The notes beneath the pieces were generated by a model that was not told the DNA's origin, searched no databases, and was given only the letters and a program-made list of their open reading frames with translations. DNA of 64,000 bases, from the NCBI GenBank assembly GCA_003024785.1, contig PUQB01000054.1, positions 157,291 through 221,290 on the forward strand, in the 5' to 3' direction. This DNA comes from Selaginella tamariscina. Taxonomy: Eukaryota; Streptophyta; Lycopodiopsida; Selaginellales; Selaginellaceae. Below are positions 22,880 to 36,500 of this stretch, in pieces (the first letter of the stretch is position 1; the number at the start of each line of letters is the position of its first letter). The position numbers and the translations under genes were made by a program.

Positions 22880-23160
22880 TTTAATTAGCTTTTCACAATC
22901 GGAACGTATAAAGGAAGAACCATAAAGTTCACGCATGCTTATTAAAAATGAGTAGTGTTGCTAAACAATTTAGTTCAAAATTACATAGTCTTGAGTTGAA
23001 GTTATTTGCTTGGAAAAGAAAAGTTGATACATGCTGGCTATTGTCACATTTTCTTCATAAGTTTTGATATATGAACAAGAGGAAGCTTGTGCCATTATAA
23101 AATAAGAAATGCAAACTTTTCTTGAAGTTAGAGGAGTCACAACAAACCACAAGTACATTG
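22880..23160 (+). repeat. Diverged third copy of arm segment 4780-5050
   Basis: Shares agtagtgttgctaaacaattt and other blocks with 4850-5045 in the same orientation, at visibly lower identity than the two arms share with each other. The match is broken at 23165 by inserted DNA and resumes at 25125 (aatgctcagcttgaagttgcc). Confidence 0.75.
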
Positions 23161-23244
23161 TCATAGTTTTTATTATTGATTTGACCTTTTACTTTGGAGG
23201 TTCATTATTATTACCTATTGTACTATGTGACCTACTTTAAATGT

Positions 23245-23637
23245 TGTCACGATCCGATACATGATACAAGATACAAGATACAAGATACGAGATACAGGAT
23301 ATGGGATACAAGATTCGGCCTACATGATATACCTATAAGATATGCTTACAGGATATACCTATAGGATAAGGGTCACCATTTTTAACTAGTGACTAGATTA
23401 GGCTCATGACCAGATTAACTCTTGGAGTTGTGAGCATAAAAGTTCCGACTTAATTGTTGTACAATTAGTTTACTATCAACACCAGTCATTCTACGATCAT
23501 TCTTGATTCTTGTTTTTGCTTCTTCTACTCTTGTTTATCTTAGTTTCTACATGCTCCAATTTTTGTCTTGCTCTTGAGTCAAGCTTTTTGTTTTGGAATC
23601 CTGCTCTCTTCTTTGTTTCCTAAATTGTAGCTTGACA
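23245..23637 (+). mobile_element. Solo LTR of a chromovirus-related family
   Basis: A 393-bp sequence beginning tgtcacgatccgatac and ending tagcttgaca, flanked on both sides by aatgt (23240-23244 and 23638-23642). It is related to the reverse complement of the 12.8-19.2 kb element's LTR: both share the actcttggagttgtgagcat block, the ttgtacaatta block and the ttgactcaag/cttgagtcaa region. The gatacaagat-type repeats near its start correspond to the atcctgtatcc repeats of the young LTR. No internal region remains, so unequal recombination removed it. Confidence 0.9.
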
Positions 23638-23642
23638 AATGT

Positions 23643-25120
23643 AATGAGAGACAACTCTGCTTAGTGCACTTAGGTATTTAGGGATAGTCCAGCTGGTTGT
23701 CAAGTAAAGGTAGCACTTACCTTTAAAAAATCTACCCGATTTTGACATCCCAGTTAGGTGTTCAAATGAGTTCATCATGTTAAATAGGGTTATGAACACT
23801 CCTAGGTTGGCCTAACCCACGTCCTAAATCCCACACCCTCGGGTAGGGTTTAGGAGTAGGAGTAGTTAAGTTTAAACTCATCTCAATAACTAAGGGGATG
23901 GCATTTCCTGCCAGCCCACTTACACGTATAGGGGGGGGGACTCCATGTAGTAGGGAGAGTTTCTAGGTTCTTAACAAGAGCTCGTTATTCTTCTACCGCT
24001 GCAAGTTCTAACTTGTTTCGTCAAGGAACAAACCCTTTGTTTGTGTCGCTTCAACTTCTAAATAATAGGGTTATGTCCCACCTTCGGGTAGCATACTCTT
24101 AATTTGGCGAATCCATGACTGGAAGGTCTTGTCAGAATGCACATTCCAAGGGGGCATGTCTCCAGCCTCCTCCACGTCAAGCTAGGTGTAGCATTCACAG
24201 TTAAGTAAGGCACATTCATGTCCTTGTCCAACTATGAGCGTGAGATCTTAGTTGACAGGTTTTTGTTACAAGTTTCAAAGGGGTTCTGGAGTTGGCCACA
24301 TTCATGGCACTTGGTGTACTCTTGAATCTAAGGGGTTATGGTCCACATCATGGAAAATAGTGTCATATGAAGATGTGACACTAGGCTAGATGACACGCAG
24401 TACAATGCTCGAGGCACGCCCTTTAGGGTTGTGTCATGGGTTTGTCGTAAAGGGGCTAGATACTCTAGTAAAAGGCATGTTTGTGCTCGCACCAGGGTGC
24501 TAAGCCTTGGCGCCCAAGGAAGGTTAGGTCTTGTAGCTAGGTGTGCTTTGACACACTTGGCTAAGGGTGTTCTACTTGGATTTAAGGGTTGAATAGCACT
24601 TGCAAGGTTATGTACTTTAGGTCACTTAGTAAAACACTTGTGTTCACCTGTGACGCACACTTGTGTCCTAACTAAGTACTAAACTTAGGTCTAGGGCTTT
24701 GGCGGTGGGTATTTCCCTCAAGAATGTTCTTCTTTGGTTAGTCATGGCTTAAAGTATCCCTTGTCTCCCTAAAGGGTTTATAATCCCGGATGAGGGTGAT
24801 TCTTCAAGGGGTAAGTGGCGATGCCTTAGCTCTATCATAGGGGGTATGTGAGACAATCTCCTTTGTGGGGTTAGGGCATGAGTCTGTCTAGATCTACTGG
24901 GATAGAATTTTAAAGTCTACTCGAGTTATCCTCTAGGATTCAGAGGATAGTCATTCTACAGGACTTAGGGTAGGGCTTTAAGTCATCATCCTAATTAGGC
25001 ATTTGAGTCAAACTTTTGGGGTCATCTTGAAAGACTTAGCGTTGTTCACACAGGGTGATGACATCAAAAGGCGACTTGGCAACCATGTATTGCCACATGT
25101 TGGCCCTTCAAGTTACATAC
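23643..25120. other. Unrecognised GC-richer insert in spacer
   Basis: About 1.5 kb, visibly GC-richer than its surroundings, no coding frame of note. A run of nine G is at 23932-23940. The part 24855-25045 (ggggttagggcatgagtctg...) is related to window bases 1-125 and, inverted, to 45420-45625. It is part of a dispersed repeat, possibly the LTR or body of a non-coding LTR element, but no paired ends were found. Confidence 0.4.
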
Positions 25121-25190
25121 ATCATTCTTAATGCTCAGCTTGAAGTTGCCAAAGCATGTTACAAAGGGTTAATGAGAGGATGCCTTGTAT

Positions 25191-25629
25191 ATTTGTGTCT
25201 ATAGGTATCAAAGTTAACAATGATTGGTCGTATGGGACTCCACAAGCCAAATGTGGAGTGACTTTATGTGGTCTCGGTGGTTGCTAGGATGTCATTGCCA
25301 ACACCCGGGTTCCAAGTCGGGGTTTGGCCATTACTTTGGGATGTATGGGAAGATGTAGTGGTGGCCTTCTACCCGCAAGGTTTGTGTATCGATGGATTGG
25401 AGTTCCCATCCTTTTGGGTATCCGAGATCCCACTAAGGAGAAAGCAAAGAAGGAAAGAAAGGAAGGAGATTGGGGGTGGGCAACAATAAACAAAAAGGAT
25501 GTATATATTGCCTCTTAGAAGTACAAGGTGGCCTCTTTCCCGAGGATGGCCGAAACAAGACACACAACAAATATGGACTAGAAGGATCCTGACCCATTGC
25601 TCACCTTCTTACTTATAGTTTTACAAATG
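25191..25629. other. Unrecognised insert
   Basis: Interrupts the third copy of the arm repeat. Open frames on both strands reach about 70 codons but resemble nothing known. A purine-rich tract (aaagaaggaaagaaaggaag) is at about 25445-25465. Confidence 0.35.
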
Positions 25630-26578
25630 TATTTATCTAATCACAAATATAAATTAATTTCATTAAAAAATCATATGGTGGCAAATGTAATTGACTTGCT
25701 TTTAAATTTGACAATGACGTTTTAATTATCTCATTCTCAAGCCACTTTAATGCTCATCTCAACACATACAACTATTCATAAAATCTTTATGTGCAACCTC
25801 TTATATATATATATATATATTAACTATAATACACATCTCATTTCATCATTTTGCCATATGCTCTTCATCAACATGTAATTTGCCTTTTATGTTGGTATTA
25901 TGACCATTGTTTCCACTCTCTTCAGTATTCACATTCACATCGGCTTAATATATAGACTTTAGCTTTTTGTGTGTGTTATAGCTTGTTTTAATTTATGTAA
26001 TTCCCGTAAATATACTTGCTTTTGTAAACATTATCCGAATTCACTTATATATTATTTATTACCTAGTTTACTTGGAATTTCACTAAATTTTACAATGATT
26101 GTATATTTATTGAAATCGCTCGATATAACCTTTAATAGTGTTACGTCCTAGCACATTTCTTATAATAACTCAAATTTCTTGTAATAACATTGTGGAATTT
26201 TGCTTTTAGTACTTATATTGTAATTTAATTATTTAATTTGCTTTTAAATCTACAACATATCTTAATATAATATAAAATATTTTATAAATGTTTGTTTATT
26301 TAAACTTTTAAGGTACAAATGTTTACTTGTGTTATTAATGTAGACTAAGTAAGATCTTTACATTTAATATGAAATTGTGCATTTAAAATTATGTATGCAT
26401 TGCTACATAACTAATTTATTTTTAAATGTTTAACAAAATTGGTGTATATAAAAACTTTATTTAATTTAGTTATTAATCACCTTAATAATTATAAAATTGA
26501 ATTGTGAGTTTAGAGATTGTCATATAATAGGATGGAAAATAAGAAAATTATATATGTGATACTTAAAATAAACTAATA

Positions 26579-26610
<32 letters not shown>

Positions 26611-26985
26611 TTTCTTACTTTTTCTTCATTATTAAAAAGAATAAACACACACAACTCTTATGATTAATAAATTAAACTTAAGTAAATTCTTTATATACAT
26701 CATTTTTTGTTAAGTTAGAAATAAATTAGTTATGTAGCAATACAGACATGATTTTAAAATGTATAATCTAACTAACTAATTTAAAGAGCTTAATCCACAT
26801 AACAACACATGTAAAATTAAACCTTTAATTTGTAGCTTAAAAGTAAGTTATAAACATTAAAATAAAATTTCTCATTAGTATATAGATTTATAAAAGGAAT
26901 TTAATATTGGAAGCAAGATTCACATCGTTATTTTGAGAAATTTCTTAAGGTATAACTAAAATATTAAAGATTTTTTCGAGTGATA
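25630..26985. repeat. Fold-back repeat, spacer copy
   Basis: The first part is related to right-arm 31610-32480 in the same orientation. The second (26640-26985) is related to 33200-33480. The two halves are inverted relative to each other (for example, ttgctacataactaattt at about 26400 versus its complement near 26730) around a (TA)n tract at 26577-26610. It is a shorter version of the fold-back found in each arm. Confidence 0.65.
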
Positions 26986-27252
26986 TTAAGTATATTTAAC
27001 AGGTTTTCAGAATTTCTCAAATATTCTTTTTATTCAATTTATATAAAAAAAATTAACAAAAATACCAAGCATAAAGGCCCATATTTATGAATAGATATGT
27101 GTATTTCATAATGTGACAATGTACAAATGAATATATTTAACATTGTATCTTTTAATTAACAAGATTTATTAAAAAATCTTATTGGTCTCTATGCTAAATT
27201 TTATAAATAATTTAGGTTTCCACAAAGAATTAACTCATGTGATGGTGACAAT

Positions 27253-28788
27253 ATATAGTTGATTATACATTATCTTCTGAAGAGTATCATTAATCAATAT
27301 AATTTAAAGGTTATGTTTTATAAATATTTAATTTTTCAATGTACAATTCAAGAGCAAACATTTACAAAATGTTTTTGTGAGAAACCATATGAATAACAAA
27401 TTCATGAAGTTAAAACTTAGTTGCATATAGGGACGAGTTGGAGGGCACCTACTCTAGGTTGTGGCATCCACATCGAACAACCTATTCTCTCATGGCTTGC
27501 TCATGCTACTAAACATCGAACAACCTATTCTCCCATGGGTTGCTTTGTTTTTTTAGTAGATGGTGTTACATGTTTTATAGGAGTGTTAATTGATGTGGGT
27601 TTAAGGCACTTCCCAGTACTCTGTGGAGGAAGACTTATGGCTTCTTGGGTTAAGTTGGTGTGGGTTAGGCATTTGCCATTACTTTCTTGGTGTGGATGTG
27701 TGAATTAATCTTATACTCCTTGGTGATATTCCTTACATGTTTCACTTTCTTTGAATGGGGTTGAAAGAATATTCTTGAGGGGATATTCTTGATATGTTAA
27801 TGGAAATATGGTGATGGAATGCTACATTATGCAGTGTTAATATATACATAGTTTCATTTAGGCTCGTTCTATATGGGAACCAGCTTGTGGACCAACATGT
27901 GACAATATCTTGGCATATGAAAAGATTGGTAAAGGTTTAAAACATGACAAAACTATGCATTTGCGAGGTTAAGCTTCGTTTTCAAGACTTTCAAGGTATA
28001 TAAAAATATTTTTTAAATATTCCAAGGTTATGATCAGTGAGAACATTGTGATTTATTTTGTTATTGATCATGGATGTATTGAACATGTAACCTGGCAATT
28101 TCACACACATGCATATGATATGAAATGTTAATGAGTAAATATGTTAATAAGTAAATATGTTTGTTGGACTACAATGTAGAAGGACACAATGGAGGTTGAT
28201 TTGGAGGAGATTGAGGCAAGATTAAGAAAGATAAGAAGGCAAGCTTAAGATGAACACATCGTACTAAACATGTAAATATTGTGATACTAGTTATTTAAAT
28301 AGAATTTCAGTTTGGGAAATATTTCTTACATATGTTATTTAAAGGTGATATTGTACATTATTTTAGCAATGGGACGCTATTCTAGATTATGCTAGAATAT
28401 ACTGTTACTTCAGAATCTGCCACGTACTGTGTCATGCTGACGGTACACTAGTTTGTTTCGAAGAATGTTCTCCTGTTAGAAACGATTTAAAAAACCCCAA
28501 TAGGCCACGTGTTTACCGCGACCATGTCAGGCTGGCCGTACGGCACGAGGTATACCCTAGTTTGACATTCTTCTACTAATCAGAAACAAATTCAAAAACC
28601 GAATAGGCCACGTGTTTCCCGCCTCCGACTCTACAACCTGGCCGTACGAGGTATTGACATTGAATATTCCTCTTTTATTAACAGTGTTTATTTAATTAAC
28701 AAAAGAAACGCTCACTGAATGCTCCGCTCCCAAGGAGTCCTTAGGTTTCGGCATAGCAAGTGTTGGCACGAGCAGTGACCCCCCCCCG

Positions 28789-28823
<35 letters not shown>

Positions 28824-28886
28824 GCGCGCGCGCGCAAGGATCAATGTCTTCTTTTCCTCACTTTGGCTTGCTGTTTTCTTCCACAG
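27253..28886. other. Right-arm mirror of 11170-12786, no gene
   Basis: Contains the mirror images of the gagcaaccc repeat, the G-box units (28420-28655, both CACGTG cores kept) and the compound microsatellite at 28780-28835. Serves as the upstream region of the right LRR copy. Confidence 0.5.
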
Positions 28887-29689
28887 ATTTGCGTATCCGA
28901 GATCACAGTCTGCACAACAAAGACACACAGAAGTGGTGCCAAGAAAAGAACCTTCTTTCAATCGAGTATCAGAGAACGCATCCGGGTTACGACAGTAAAC
29001 TGAAGTTGGTGGGACGGATTGTTGGATTCAACTCCGACACTCTTCAATGCTTCTCTTACAATGACGACTGGGAGGACGCCGCCAGTTTGCCTCTCCACTG
29101 TCCCTCAGTGTGGGTGGACTCACCCGCTGCCTCGAGCTGCATACTCTTCAGTTCAAGGCTCCTTGGTCTAAAGTGGAAGTGGACACGCTGGAGCAGCTTG
29201 TTCCTCGGTTGCAGATGCTGGATATAACAGCCAAGCTGATGACGGATATGGATTCGTGGGAGGTGAGTAGCAACACGCTGGAGAAGCTCCGGTCCGAGTC
29301 CATAGTGAACTCCGACGACAACTCGTCTTGAACACACCCAACCTGCGTGAGCTTGAGGTGCTGGAGGCAGAAGTCGAGCTGGAGAACACACCGAAGCTGT
29401 GCAAGCTCAAGCTCACGGATGACGTAGCTATGTGCGATGTGGACGTTAACTATAACCTTCCCGATTTGAAGCTTTTGAACTTGGATATGAAGAGGACCGC
29501 AACCTGGACAATTGGGATGCTGACGAGATGGAGGCCTTGCTGAAGCATACACCGGCAGTGAAGGAGCTTTTGCTTAGATCCCCTGTTAATCTGGAACCAA
29601 ACAGGCTCATGGAGCTTCTGCCAGAGCTGCAAAGGCTCTTTGTGCCGTATACTACTAGCACATTATATATACGTATACGTGTGTGTTAA
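28887..29689 (+). pseudogene. Leucine-rich-repeat gene fragment (right copy)
   Basis: Mirror of the left LRR fragment, with the same acceptor (ttcttccacag) and the same repeats. It has two extra frame-breaking one-base losses that the left copy lacks: gtgtggggtgg became gtgtgggtgg (about 29110), and atgaaggagg became atgaagagg (about 29488). It also shares the central frame change. It is more decayed than its twin, and at least one copy was probably never or no longer functional. Confidence 0.6.
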
Positions 29690-30490
29690 ACACAACTCGC
29701 ACACATACACAGACATTAAATGATTTAGTAATAGGAGATGGAGCGGTTCACAACCGGAAAAGTGGTCGTTGAGGATTGTCTTGAAAAGGAGTGGGAAATA
29801 GACTTCGACACCAGAATGCCACCCATGGATTGAAGCGTTTCTTCGAAAGGTGCTCTTTTGGGATTGATATAACTAAATTTCTATTTCCTCTTTTGTGTGT
29901 GAGTGTGTGTGTGTGTGAGAGAGAGAGAGTACTCATTTAAGAAGAAGGTACTTAAGTTCTTACTTTACGTGGATATGTATATACATAGATGATACACACA
30001 CATGCACTGTTTTACTAAATGATGTACTAAAATACACTGTGTGTATATATATAAAGCTTAAAACGTCATACACGTTTTAAGGAGGATATTACTTTAAGTT
30101 CCGTTTATACAGGTTACACACATAGACACATATACCTACATGGGCTAGTGTGTGCGGAATACACACAAATAAAAACACGGACACAATACATCGGCCGTCG
30201 GCCGTTAATGAGTATAATGTTTATATATTCTACAGTATATGCTCAGAATATTATGTTATTTGTAACAAAGTAAAAGTTTATCATAATTAATTTCAAGTAC
30301 CTAAAGAACTTGAAGAGGCCTGCAAGCTCCATATTCTCCCCTCGACCCAGGGGGGAAGCGTACTAAATATGAAAAATAAACATACATATCAATTGACATC
30401 GTAGTTAGATCTTTCTCTCTCACGCGCACACACGGTGTATAAAATAATGGTGAACAATAATTAAGTTATGTTACTAATACAACTGCTAGT

Positions 30491-30885
30491 CTATGGTTTG
30501 AAAAATCGAACTGGGGCAAAAGACCGCCTCTCTCCTCCGCCAAAGTCTAGGTATTCAACCTTCCGCTCTTGGCACTTTCCTCCCTTAATAGCAAGGTGCC
30601 CGAATTATGTCCCCAGGCTTAAACACTGGGAAGTTAGGCCTCTTTAGGGCAGCCTCTTCCCTCCTTCCGTTTTCACACCCGCGTCTTTAGTTTTGACCAG
30701 GGAGCCTTCACGTTGTCTTCAGGCCTCTTTAGGGCAGCCTCTTCCCTCCTCCGTTTCACACCCTTAATCAGAGCGTCTTTAGTTTAACGAGGGAGCCTTC
30801 ACCTTGTCTTCAGTAGGGGGCTTGACCTTAGGTGCAATACTCTTCCGTCGGTCATAATCCTACTTATGCATTTCCCTTCCGCCAT
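30491..30885 (-). pseudogene. Tandem-peptide-repeat gene (right copy, two units)
   Basis: Mirror of the 9030-9580 gene. The start MAEGKCISRIMTDGRVLHLR region is kept, but a lost G near 30837 shifts the frame at once. Only two repeat units remain; the second reads LVKTKDAGVKRRREEAALKRP-like with small indels. The tail is kept to the TAG at 30491-30493. Comparing the arms shows that the ancestral linker contained KTKDA, which the middle left units have lost. Confidence 0.5.
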
Positions 30886-31609
30886 TCCAAGTACAATGAG
30901 GTAGGGTTGTATTTCACTTTGGGTTTTATGGTAAATAAAGAGGTAACATTGTCTCTGGAATATTCTTAGATTCCATTAGGGCTCCATTTACCTTTATCAC
31001 AGGGTAATAAAACTTTTCTAAAGAATATTCCTAGATTCATGGTATTCTATTGAATATTCTTGTTTTGGCTCGTATTCATAATTTCTACGCTTGCGGATAT
31101 AAAAAGAAGCTTGGCCAGTTACTTTATATAATGTATAGATCAGTGCAACTTCAAAATTTGAAAGTTAAAAATTATGTCAATGTTAAATTCATTATAAATA
31201 TCATATGTAATTAACTATTAAAAATACATAATTATACTACTGGACAATTTTCAGATACCTGTGTAAGGCTTAACTTCAAGTGTTTAGACTTATTAACAGA
31301 AAAAAGTGTCAGGTAGCTAAATATTTCCGATTATGTGAAGGAGAGAGACTTTAGTTAGATTATTTAAATCATTAATTAATAATTTTACATAAAAATATAG
31401 AATTTTCAATTATTCACAATTTTATATACTGTAAGAGTTTTAATGACAAAATGAATTAGTATGTAAATTACTTACTAATAAATTAGGTTCTAAATTCTAA
31501 TATGACAAGTTTTTTGAAGTAAGAAGTTTTTTGAATACAAAATAACATATTCACTATATTTTTGTAATTCAAAATAAATATATTATTCATTTGACAACCG
31601 ATTTATACT

Positions 31610-34530
31610 ACACAATAGTTTTACAAATATATCATATTTATCTAATTACTATATGTTTCATCTTTGTTATTAATATAAAAATATTTCTTTAAAAATCATA
31701 TTGTGGCAAATGTAATTGACTTGCTTTTTAAAATCAACAACGTTTTCATTATGTCGTTCTCAGGCCACTTTAATTCTCATCTCAACACACCAGTAATTCA
31801 TAAGATCTTTATGTGCACCTCTTATGTTTTTTCTAATTACAGTACACATATTATTTCATTATTTTGTCATTCATTTAACATATAATTACTTTTTTTTATT
31901 ACTATTACAACTCTTTTTTTGTACTCTCTTCAATATTCATATTCACATCAGCTTTTATGTGTAAACTTAATGTGTTATTTAATTCATGCGACTCCTATAA
32001 TTGTACTTTCTTTTGTAAACATTATCTAAGTTTACTTATATATTATGTAATATGTATTGCCCAGTTTACTTGGAATTTTATTAAAATTTGCATTGATTGT
32101 ATATTAATTGAAATCGCTCGATACAACCTTTAATAGTTTTAGTCACATCCTAACACATTTTTTATAATACTCAAATTTTTATAATAATGTTAATGTTTAT
32201 TTTTTAACTTTTAAGGAACAAATCAAAGGTTTAGTTTTATTTGGGTTGTTAATGTGGACTAAATAAAATCTTTACATTTAATAATGAAATTGTACATTTA
32301 TAATCATGTATACATTGCTACATAACTAATTTAGTTTTAAAAGTTTAGCAAAATTGGTGTATATAATAAGTTAGTTAATTTATTAATCACCTTAATAATT
32401 ACAAAATTGAATTGTAAGTTGCTATTTATTTAAAGATTGTTGTACAATAGGATGGAAAGTAAGAAATTATATATATGTGATACTTAAAATAAGCTATGTA
32501 TTGCAAAATTAATATAATTTCATTAGTATTATTTTGTCATTTGGTGTAATATTACAACAAGATGATCCTAGTAATATATTAAGTAAACCTTGATAATGTT
32601 TTAATGTGTAGTAGCATTGTATATCACAATACTTTAATGTCTTACAACAGTCATATGCATTGTATATGTATAGGTAATGGTTTTAAGTAGGAAATTTCTT
32701 GGGAGTATAATTCATTAAGCCATATATTATAGCTAATTACATATGATATTTATAAATGTTTAATTTTAAATTTTTTAAGTTGCACTAATGTATACATTAT
32801 ATAAATTAATTATTTAATCTAGTTAAACTTCTTTTTATCGGTAAACATACTTTCTTTAAGAGATATTATGAAAAACAAGAATCACAACAAATATATAATA
32901 TTATTAAACTATTGTGATTTGCTTACCAATTGTCAAGTTTCTTTACTTATATTACGCTCATCGTTTATTTGTCAATAATACTATTACACCATATGTCAGA
33001 ATAATACCATTTAAATTATATTAATTTTTCATAAATTTACTTAAGTTAACACAATTTATTTGAAGTGTCATATTATTCATTTTCTTACTTTTCATTTATT
33101 ATTGAAAAAAGAAGAACAATGTTATGGGTTTAATTAAATGTTTAAAACTGTTGAAATGTTTAATAATTTCTATTTATAAACAATCCCTAAATAAACAACA
33201 ACTTTTTTTATTAATAAATAAACTTAAGTAAATTCTTTATATACACCAATTTTGTTAAATTAGAAATAAATTAGTTATGTAGCAATATAGACAGGATTAT
33301 AAAATTTATTACATATTAATAACACATATAAAATTAAACCTTTAATTTTGTAGCTTAAAAGTAAGTTACAAACATTAAAATAACATGTCTCATTATATAA
33401 AAGAAATTTAATACTGGAAGCAAGATTTTACATTGTTATTTTAAGAAATTTACTAAGTATAACCAAAAGTATCGGATTTTTTCAAGCAATTTAAATAAAT
33501 TTATAACTATAATGGTATATAAATGAATTATGAGAAAACTTATAAATGATTATGAGAGCCACATAGATTATGTAAAAAAGCTAAAGTTAATATACAGATC
33601 AAAGTTGATGTAAAATACAAAAAAGAAACAAGAACTAAATATAATAAATAAAGAAAAATAACATCTCTTCATAAAAGAAAAGAAAAAAAAAACAATTGTA
33701 ACCGATGAAACTATATAACACACATTATATATTAATTTGCAAAATACTTATGTAATACAATTGAAACCTTTATGATCAAATCCTGAATCCCTTGGGTTTT
33801 TAATTAATATTCCAATAATGAAGTCTGTGACTAGAACCTTCTTTTAATCAAGGCCTAATTAAAACTCTAATGGCACTTATGTGTTTTACAAAAGAAATTT
33901 GCCAAAGGTTTAGTGAAAATGTATACAGAGAAAAAACATGTTTAATCTTAAATAAATCTACTTTCACCAAGTCACGTAGCTTGGCCATGTACCTCAATTT
34001 TCAATTTTGTACTTTATTTGTAATCAGTCAATTAATCTTTTATTATCGACATGAAAAATAATTAGTGAAATAAATTTCTCAAGAGCTTGAAAAAACTTTT
34101 TGAAATCAATTATTTTTTTACATAATAAAAAAAATAATTACAATTAATGAAAATTATATGACACACTATATCTTATTGGTTTATAAAATCATTCTATAAC
34201 CTGATTTGAATATTCATAATTCAAGTTATAATCTTTGAATTTCTTAATCAATAAAATGCACACATATAATGCAAAATGGGAATTGGAGTACCAACAAAGA
34301 AAACAAATTACATGTACTATTTCTTGAAATAAAGAACATATTACCACAAATGAATGTAAGATATTGAAATGATGTGTGTATCACAACTGAAAAAAGTATA
34401 AGAAGTTACAATTAAATATTTTATAAATCGTGTGTCTTGAATGAAAATAAGATGTCATTGTTAAGTTTTAAAGACAAGTAAATTACACCTATCAACTTAT
34501 AATTTTTATAAGTAACAATATAAAAACCTT
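31610..34530. repeat. Fold-back repeat, right-arm copy
   Basis: Mirror of 5465-8250 and likewise internally inverted: for example, 32270-32400 pairs with about 33230-33310, and 31130-31200 (just outside) pairs with 32720-32800. AT-rich, no coding capacity. Confidence 0.65.
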
Positions 34531-35718
34531 TTTAATTAATTGATGTTTTGATGAAGGTGAACATATGGGTATAAGCTTTATATTATAAGTCACTTGTTTA
34601 TCCTTTTGCATATTATAAAGTTTGATTAGCCAAATTAAGACAATATCTTATTCACCTTTTTTTTTCTAAAATAACAATGAAAAGAAAAATGGGTTTAAGC
34701 AAAAAAGTGAAAAGAAGTATATAAAATTGAAAGAAATTATTTCAAAATAGAATGGTGCTTCACATAAATGTGAAATTATAATATTCCCTTCCACTATATG
34801 GATTGCTTCTTATGCTAAAACCCATTTCATCTTTTGTGTCCTCTATAAGACATTTAAAGATTATAACATCATTGCTGATACACAAATATATAAGGCATCC
34901 TTTCATTAGCCTTTTGTAACATGCTATCCACAACTTTAGGCTAAGCATTAAAAATATGTACTTGTGGTATGTTGTGACTCCTCCAACTTCAGCAAAAGTT
35001 TTCATTTCTTGTTTTATAATGGTACAAGCTTCCTATTATCATATATTAAACTTATGTAGAAAATGTGGCAGTAACCATAACATCTTTTGCATGTATCAAC
35101 TTTTTCTTTTTTACTAAAGACTATGTATTTTTGAACTAAATTATTCAGCAACACTACTTCATTTATAATAAGCATGATAGTGAACTTTTACTGTAGCTTC
35201 CACAACTTCAAATTGTATGTTCCTATTGTAAAAAGCTAATCTTTTTTGACTGTCTGTGGAACTCACAATCTCAAAGAGTAACTGATCCTTTATATGTCGT
35301 CTAGCTCTCACCCACGTGTAGAAACTGAACACCAAGGATGAATCTCTAGTATGTTTGATATGTGGTCACCTACCAAAGGCAGCTTCTTGTAAAGATCCTA
35401 CCATTCCCTGTTCTTGAGCACATAAAAGACGTGACGACCTCCGCATGGATTTCTTATCTGGTTTTGCGAATTGCAAGTTAAGCAGGTTATGAGTATGTAA
35501 AACATTATAAATCACACACACACCATATGTGTCTATAATATATTATACGACATATGTTCATGTATATTATATATATAAGATATCTCATGTTCCATTGTAT
35601 TCAAAGGTGTGAACAAAAACTTGAGTACTGGAGACATACGTACGTACATATCATATGTGTGTACGTGTATGTCCACACAAAATCTATATTCATACACACA
35701 CAAACACATACTATATAC

Positions 35719-35858
35719 TGTCAGACGGCCGCACCAAGATCAAACCTCAACCCTGGGGATTGTACGCGTTGCACAACGGCTCGCATTCGTGCTCGCGAAG
35801 AACCCTAAAACAGGGGTCCAAACCCTAGTATATTGGAGCATCAGTTTATGTCTCAACA
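35719..35858 (-). repeat. Copia 3' LTR
   Basis: Starts tgtcagacgg and ends tctcaaca. It lacks about 14 bp found in the other LTR just inside the tg end. The inner flank, read on the minus strand as ataggggag, is the likely polypurine tract. Confidence 0.93.
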
Positions 35859-35899
35859 CTCCCCTATAAACTGGTGCTCAAAAGACTCCGAGGCCCTCG

Positions 35900-36500
35900 G
35901 AACAAAGCAACTTGGTCGGCCCAGCGGTTTGGTGAGCACATCTGCCACCATCTCATGCAGAAGAATGAGCCACCTTCACCAAACCGCCTTCTACAAGCTC
36001 CCGAACGTAATGAAACTGAATGAGCACATGCTTGGTCCGTCCATGATAGACGGGGTTCTTGCTCATAGCAATGCTACTCTGATTGTCACACCATAAGCAT
36101 GGGGTTCGTTGCAGCTCCAAGCTCCTGTAAGAGTCCCCGCATCCATATAAGCTCCTTGCATCCAGAAGTGAGGGCAATGTACTCAGCCTCTAGATGAAAG
36201 GGCCACCACACTCTGCCTCTTGCTCCCCACGCAATCGAGGCCCCGCACAATTCCAAAGAGTAGCCAGTGGTGGACCGAGCTCCTTTGTTTGTCCCCCAAC
36301 TTGCATCAGTGTAAGTGACCAGCTGAGTGTCACGGCCTGAGAAGCATAGGCCGTGGTGAGGCGTTCCCTTTAGGTACCTGAGTACATGTTTGGCAGCCTT
36401 CCAATGGCACAAACTCGGAGCAGATCCAAACTGGCTAAGCAGCACAGTGGCATATGCTATGTCCGGTCTAGAGGAAACGCCAGAAACATCAAGCAACCTA
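35900..36500 (-). pseudogene. Copia RNase H and C terminus
   Basis: Motifs SRPDIAYATVLLSQF, LRYLKGTPHHGLCFSGRDTQ, VTYTDASWGTNKGARSTTGY, LEAEYIALTSGCKELIWMRG. The C-terminal part is in another frame (SKNPVYHGRTKHVLIQFHYV), where the usual HxRxKHI motif reads HGRTKHV. Confidence 0.88.

Larger units (their letters stand above)
22766..26989. other. Palindrome spacer
   Basis: The spacer between the arms is a patchwork. It holds a piece related to 4780-5050 (at 22880-23160), a solo chromovirus LTR, about 1.5 kb of unrecognised GC-richer DNA, a piece related to 5050-5120 (at 25125-25190), about 430 bp of unrecognised DNA, and a partial copy of the fold-back repeat (25630-26985). No gene is recognised in it. 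Confidence 0.7.
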
